This document shows, in pieces, positions 58,406 through 64,000 of a DNA stretch of 64,000 bases; the stretch's first letter is position 1; every line of letters begins with the position of its first letter. The DNA is taken from NCBI GenBank assembly GCA_018398585.1, contig JAGTTD010000024.1, forward strand, positions 9,514,071 to 9,578,070. The letters are read 5' to 3'. A program made the translations under genes and the position numbers. Source of the stretch: Simmondsia chinensis (taxonomy: Eukaryota; Streptophyta; Magnoliopsida; Caryophyllales; Simmondsiaceae). Under the pieces are notes generated by a model that worked only from the letters and a program-made list of their open reading frames with translations, was not told the DNA's origin and made no database searches.

Positions 58406-59305
58406 GCAGTAAAAAATACAATACGAGGCATTATGACTCGCTTGAGGGTTATTTAAAGATAATACATTAAGCATCATTATTTAATTTTCATTCGACATAT
58501 ATGATGTGTAGTTTATTACATTGAAATTACAGGTTTAAAAGATACGGTAAACAAATGCGGAAGACTGAACACCCTAACCTCATCCCAGTGTGTCATATAT
58601 ATATGTCACTTATGTCTTAAATGGATATATTGAGTTAATAGCTACGGAACATCAACCAGATATGCCGTATTCGTCACAATAATTCGATCAAAATGCATCA
58701 TGCTCACCACTTTATGGATATTACAAACTAAATACGTAAATTACACGTGGCTAATCATGATAGCCATATCCTCAAATGCTTGTTACATAAAACTCGTAGC
58801 ACGGCAAGTGCTTATGAAAATAAAGGAACAAAATGCTGCAAATACTTTGTGATTCAAAAGTTCCCAAAAGCTCAGACTCTTTTGAACACCCTTACACAAA
58901 TGAAGATTGCCCATTTGGACAAATAAAAAAATAAAACGTTTCTTTAAAATCCGTAAAAGGCTAAACGCCCTAATAGGGCAAACAATGTGTTAAACAATCT
59001 ATTGGGCTAAAAGCCCTGCTAAAGCTCATGATGGGCGCTACGCCCGGTTACGAATCGAAACGACTCAAATATTTAGTTAAAAGCCAAAACCTTGATACAC
59101 AACTTACTGAGGTCCTATGCTTAGATCGTACGCCTGTTAATGCGCATGGGTAACAATTACAAAAAACCAAAACATAATGCTAAATGCCTCCATCACTTAG
59201 ACAGACATCACACCTTAGGAAACCATAATTAAGCACTGATGCGTAATCCACTCCATGGCCAAACTTGGAATGACTGAAGTTCGTCCATTGAGTGGGGGGA
59301 CTATA

Positions 59306-60025
59306 TGTTTATAATGCTAGCCCGATTTTTTAAAATATCAGTCTGGTACTTTATATGCTTATAATATTAGCCCTATATCCACTCACACAAATACCCACAG
59401 CTCGAAACGAGGGCCCAAAGCCAAACATCTGGGCACCCACAACTAGGAACACAACTAGGCGCCCGAAGGTGTGGACGACTAGGGTATATGGGCGACCCGT
59501 TGCTCAAGGGGTGGGCAACCACTGGTCACCCCACAAGGTGATCGCCGGCGCCCAGGCAGGCCATGGATCCTACATAAATGAGAGACCCCTCATTTAAGAG
59601 GAGACATTCTCTCTTTGGCACTCCCTCTCTGCCATCCCTATTCTCTGCCGCTCTCTCTCTCCTGAGGCAAGCCTCATCTAAGGCAGACCACCTCAAGCCT
59701 CAACCTCCCATCGTTCGTCACGGTCATCTCACTAGAGCAATAACTACTCCAACCTTCGGCTCCTCTCAGGCTAAGTCTTTTATATCTTTTATATGTATTT
59801 ATTACCTACTTTTAATAGTATTTTGTGAGATAAATACTAACTTGAGCGTCGGAGGGGTCCCTCGTGGGTTACCCCAAGGCCCCTCTAACCGTCTGTTTGA
59901 ATCTTATAGGAAACACCAAGTCGGGCGTGCATCTAGAGCTTGAGTTTAGCTCGTCCTTAAGAACCCCATCTCATACCGAACTCTCTTATGACGAATAAGC
60001 TCACTGACCAAATTCGTCGAAAACA
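59306..60025 (+). repeat. LARD 3' LTR
   Basis: It starts TGTTTATAATGC and ends GTCGAAAACA. It is longer than the 5' copy, mainly from indels around 59470-59770. The frame at 59578-59943 has a partial counterpart in the 5' LTR and is not a gene. Confidence 0.88.
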
Positions 60026-60030
60026 GCTGC

Positions 60031-63000
60031 ATCCACAAAAATGATACAAATAACCGTGGCCGTGGTCATGGTCACAGATGTGGCCGTAGTTGTGGTTGTG
60101 GTCGTAGATGAGTTTATAGCCATGGTCATAATAATTGGCACCATAGTAATCAAAATGGACCAAAGTTTAAGAAGTCCAACAACAATGAAGAGAAATATAA
60201 AAGGGAGAAAATCCATCAACAGAATTCGTCAAAAGACGCAGAAACAAATTGCCACCGTTGTGGTATGAAAGGTCATTTGTCACGTACCTGTCATACAGAT
60301 GAACATCTAGTGAACCTCTATCAAGCATAATTGAAACAGAAAGGCAAAAGTGTAGAAACAAATTTTGCTGAAGATCATTCTCCAATTAATATGACAAATT
60401 TTGATGTTTCTGATTTCTTTGAGGATGCTAGTGGGAGAATTAATCATTTGATAAGTGACGCTAGTTTTAAACTAGACAGAATTTTTTTTTGTTTTTCAGT
60501 TATGTTTTTTGTACTAAAGTTTGTCTTAATTTTTAATAGAATAATAACGTTTTAGTGTATCTAATTTAATTCAATATTATGTTTTGATATCTCATCTTAA
60601 TGAGTTATTCTCAATAAAATCAGGCTTGATCAACTATGTTTATAAAATAAAATTCAAAACCATTATCATAGTCACTTTGAAATACTTTATTCATCAATTT
60701 TTTGTGATTTTATAACATAAATATAGTTCTTCTAATACATATGTATTAAAAATTTGATGAAACATAGATTTGATCAAAGATGGAGATTTATGTCTAGCTG
60801 ACAGTGCAACGACACACACTATCGTCAAAGGCAAAATATATTTTTCTCAGCTACGATTAGCTTAAGCTAATGTCAATACAATATTGGGTGTTTGAAATTT
60901 CGTTGAAAGCTCCGGAAGAGCACATGTTATGTTTCTTGGAGGAACAAAACTAAACATGAGCGATGCTCTGTTTTCCAGTAAATCACAGAGAAACTTGATC
61001 AGTTTCGAGATATTCGTCGCAATAGTTTTCATATTGAGACACTAAATGAGGGTGATAAAGATTACCTTTATATTACATCGCTTACCTTAATAAGAAAAGA
61101 AATAGTAGAAAAATTGTCAGCACTTTCTTCTGGGTTGTATTATACTTATACAAACCCGATTTAATCAAATACAGTAGTTAATCAGAAGTTAATTGATTAC
61201 AAAATATTCACCTTATGGCATGGCCGTTTAAGCCATCCATGTGAGACGATGATAAATAAAATTATTGAAAGTTCTCATGGACACTCATTAAAGAACCAAA
61301 AGATTCTTTCACCTGATGAAATTTCATGTGCCATATGTGCTTAAGGTAAAACGATTACTAGGTCATCCTCGACTGAACTCGGGATTGAATCTCCTACATT
61401 TTTGGAAAGAATACAAGGAGACATATGTGGTCCTATTATTCCATCATGTGGACCATTTTGATATTTTATAGTGTTGATAGATGTCTCAATACATTGGTCA
61501 CATGCCTGTCTATTATGTACTCGCAATGTGGCATTTGTAAGACTCCTTGTAGAAATAATCCAATTGCGGGCTCAATTTTTGGATTACACGGTTAAAAAGA
61601 TCCATCTTGATAATGCCGAAAAATTTACTTCCCAAGCTTTCAATGACTACTGTATGTCAACCGAGATTATAGTTGAGCATCCTGCAGCTCACCAGCATAC
61701 ACAAAATGGTCTTGCAGAATCCTTGATCAAACGTCTGTAACTAATTGCCAGACCATTACCTATGAAAATAAAATTTCCTAGTTCTCCGTGGGGGCATGCT
61801 ATATTACATGCTGCAGCACTTTTACGTGCTAGGCCAACTGCTTATCATAAATACTCCCCATTACAACTTGTTTCTGCTCCAGAACCAAATATATCTCATC
61901 TACGAATTCTTGGTTACGCTGTACATGTTCCAATTGCTCCACCTTAGTGCACAAAGATGGGTCCACAAAGGAGACCGGGAATTTATGTTGGGTTTGAATC
62001 CCCGTCAATTATAAAACACCTTGAACCACTGACAAGAGATATTTTTATTGCACGATTTGCAGATTGTAAGTTTGATGAAACAATGTTATCAGAATTAGGG
62101 GAATGAAAATTAAAGTTGAAAAAGCATGAAATTGTTTGGAATGCTTCATTAATATCACATCTTGATCAATGTATGAATCAATGTGACTTGGAAGTTTAGA
62201 AAATTATCCATATACAAAATATTGCAAACCAATTACCAGATGCATTTGTTGATACAAAAAGAGTAATGAAGTCACATGTTCCAGCTATAAATACTCTTGT
62301 TTGAATTAATATTTTGAACGAACAATCTTATATGACATTGGCAAGTACATCTATTGCATGCCAGAAGCGTGGTAGACCTGTTGGTTCTAAAGATAAGAAT
62401 CCAAGAAAGAAAAGAAAGCAAAATAAACAAGTTGGCTCATTTATTAAAACTCCAGAAGAGAAAACTCTTGAAGAGGTACAAATACAAATCCAAGAAAAAG
62501 ATACGAAGGAAAAAATGGCTCATCGGGAATCTCGATAAACTATGCTATTACTGGCATACGATGGAATCGAAATAAGACTATTATTGACCAAGTATTTGCA
62601 TATATAATGTGGCTACTGATTTGACCACAGAAGGTGAAGATTTTGAATCTAAATCAGTTCAAGAATGCCAAAGAAGAAGTGATTGGCCAAAATGGAAAAA
62701 GCAATTGAGGCTGAATCGAATTCACTTACGAAATTGCAGTTTTTGGACCTGTAGTCCAAACACCTGAAAACACGAAACCCGTAAGCTACAAGTGGGTATT
62801 TGTATGAAAAAGAAATGAAAAGAATGAAGTGTTCAGATATAAAGCACAACTTGTAGCTCAAGGTTTCTCATACAGGTGGGTATTTGTATGAAAAAGAAAT
62901 GAAAAGAATGAAGTGTTCAGATATAAAGCACAACTTGTAGCTCAAGGTTTCTCATACAGGCCAGAAATTGATTATGAAGAGACATATTCACCAGTAATGG

Positions 63001-63960
63001 ACACAACTACATTTAGATTCTTAATAAGTCTGGCAGTCTTATAAAGACTCCACATGTGTCTTATAGATGTGGTAATAGCTTATCTGTATGGATCATTTGG
63101 TAATGATATCTCTATGAAAGTCTCTGAAGGGCTACAAACCCCCGATGCATATAGCTCAAAACCTCGAGAGCTGTATTAAGTCAAATTATCGAGTTCATTG
63201 TACAGATTAAAACAATCAAGGTGAATGTGGTACAATTGCCTTAGCACATACCTTCTAAGAGAGAGATATATGAACAATCCAGTTAGCCCATGTGTTTTTA
63301 TTAAGAAATCAGACTTTGGATTTGCTATAATTGCAGTCTATGTCGATGATTTGAATATCATGGGAACTCCTGAAGCAATTAAATAAGCTGTTGCATATTT
63401 GAATAAAGAGTTTAAGATGAAAGATCTAGGAAAGACAAAACATTGCCTTGACCTGCAAATAGAGCACTTATCTGATGGAATTCTTGTCCATCAATCAGCT
63501 TATATAGAAAAAGTGGTAAAACATTTTAACATGGATAAGGCACACCTCTGAGTGCCCCAATGGTCATCTGATCCCTTGATGTAAATAAGGATCCTTTTCG
63601 ACCTCGAGGAAATAACAAATAAATTCTTGGCCCTAAAGTGCCATATTTAAGTGCAATAAGTGCACTAATGTATCTTACTAACTACATCTGACCAGATATA
63701 GCCTTCTCGGTTAACTTATTAGCAAGATATAGCTTAAATCCTACTCGGACACATTGGAATGGGATTAAACATGTATTTCGGTATCTCCGCGGTACATTTG
63801 ATATGGGATTATTCTATCCGAGATAACCAAGTCCAAGATTTGTTAGATATACAGATGTTAGATATTTGTCTGATCCACATAAAGGTCATTCACAAACAGG
63901 ATAATTATTTACATATGGTGACACTACTATATCTTGGTAATCTACCAAACAAACAACAAC
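60031..63960 (+). pseudogene. Copia gag end and pol, broken
   Basis: The gag end includes an RGRGHGH basic stretch and the zinc knuckle CHRCGMKGHLSRTC (about 60252-60293). Protease is LADSATTHTIVKG (about 60795). GAG-pre-integrase has LWHGRLSHPCETM (about 61215). Integrase has GDICGPIIP, HLDNAEKFTSQAF (about 61605) and QNGLAESLIKRL. Reverse transcriptase has YEETYSPVMDTTTFRFL (about 62970) and YVDDLNI (about 63340). RNase H has YTDVRYLSDPHKG (about 63855, with the usual DAG(Y/W) changed). Multiple stops and shifts are present. It runs to the right edge. Confidence 0.88.
62792..62959 (+). repeat. 84-bp tandem duplication in Copia RT
   Basis: Two adjacent, essentially identical 84-bp copies (62792-62875 and 62876-62959) begin GTGGGTATTTGTATG. 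The unit equals 28 codons of the RT (K.VF..K.NE....YKA.LVAQGFS). Confidence 0.95.
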
Positions 63961-64000
63961 AACAACTTGTTTAAATCATGCTGAGATACTTGTACTTCAT

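Larger units (their letters stand above)
47044..60025 (+). mobile_element. Tat-like Gypsy LARD, 13 kb, inserted in Copia gag
   Basis: LTRs are 47044-47726 (683 bp) and 59306-60025 (720 bp). The TSD GCTGC is perfect (47039-47043 and 60026-60030). Removing the element and one TSD restores the Copia gag frame (EVDAA|STKNDTNNRGRG). A primer site ATTGGCGCCATCTGTGCG follows the 5' LTR (47729-47746), and a polypurine tract (GAGTGGGGGGAC) precedes the 3' LTR. The 11.6 kb interior has no gag-pol homology. It holds tandem-repeat arrays and nested insertions instead, so it is a large non-autonomous derivative (LARD). The PBS type and the '(G)GGGGACTTCGCC' repeats suggest the Tat/Ogre lineage, which is an inference. 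Confidence 0.9.

Noticed and set aside
58042..58470. Overlapping Trp/Pro-rich open frames on both strands
   Set aside because: They arise from the 49-bp tandem repeat. Since 49 is not a multiple of three, all frames cycle through similar codons.
45957..64000. An intact Copia at the right edge
   Set aside because: The polyprotein has many stops, an 84-bp duplication and a 13 kb insertion in gag.

Overview
This window is nuclear DNA from a eudicot-like flowering plant. It is AT-rich, its introns are spliced GT-AG, and it is packed with nested plant retroelements (Copia, chromovirus-type Gypsy, Tat-like Gypsy, L1 and RTE LINEs, SINEs) and MITEs. I cannot name the species from the sequence alone.

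The one host gene I can support is on the minus strand. It encodes protein phosphatase methylesterase 1 (PPME1/PME-1), the alpha/beta hydrolase that demethylates the C-terminal leucine of the PP2A catalytic subunit. Seven coding exons, in order, lie at 45784-45657, 28776-28692, 28558-28488, 20618-20504, 20348-20269, 11779-11695 and 11597-11517. All six junctions keep phase, and together the exons encode the N-terminal half of the protein through the GHSMGGS nucleophile elbow. I did not find the C-terminal exons between 1 and 11516, so the gene probably runs off the left edge. Three introns are 16.9, 7.9 and 8.5 kb, and a fourth is at least 11.5 kb. They are large because of transposon insertions; the other introns are about 100-155 bp.

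Layout, left to right. 1-11.5 kb (last intron in the window): RTE LINE copies in both orientations, a truncated chromovirus with a 2.0 kb LTR, L1 pieces, a large LTR copy and a hAT-type MITE. 12.06-19.73 kb (intron 5): a near full-length L1 with a 21-bp target-site duplication (TSD), carrying a 1.67 kb LTR-like element that itself carries a short RTE-tail insertion. 21.9-28.35 kb (intron 3): a Copia element with 128-bp LTRs, interrupted in its integrase region by a 1.37 kb solo LTR. 28.8-45.65 kb (intron 1): an RTE LINE with a MITE inside it, tRNA-type SINEs, two related large solo LTRs, a chimeric SINE with a 5S rRNA head and an RTE tail, a decayed Copia and a Gypsy 3' end. 45.96 kb to the right edge: another Copia whose 5' LTR begins 173 bp upstream of the PPME1 ATG. 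Its gag is split by a 13 kb Tat-like LARD (47044-60025) with four tandem-repeat blocks, and the LARD in turn contains a CACTA-like element holding an exon of an amidohydrolase (deaminase) gene.

The most unusual item is the 246-bp element at 33613-33858. A 5S rRNA-derived head is joined directly to the 3' tail used by the local RTE LINEs, and a perfect 13-bp TSD flanks it. This is what a 5S-type SINE mobilised by RTE machinery would look like. Several insertions have clear TSDs and in-frame empty sites, so much of the nesting order can be read directly.
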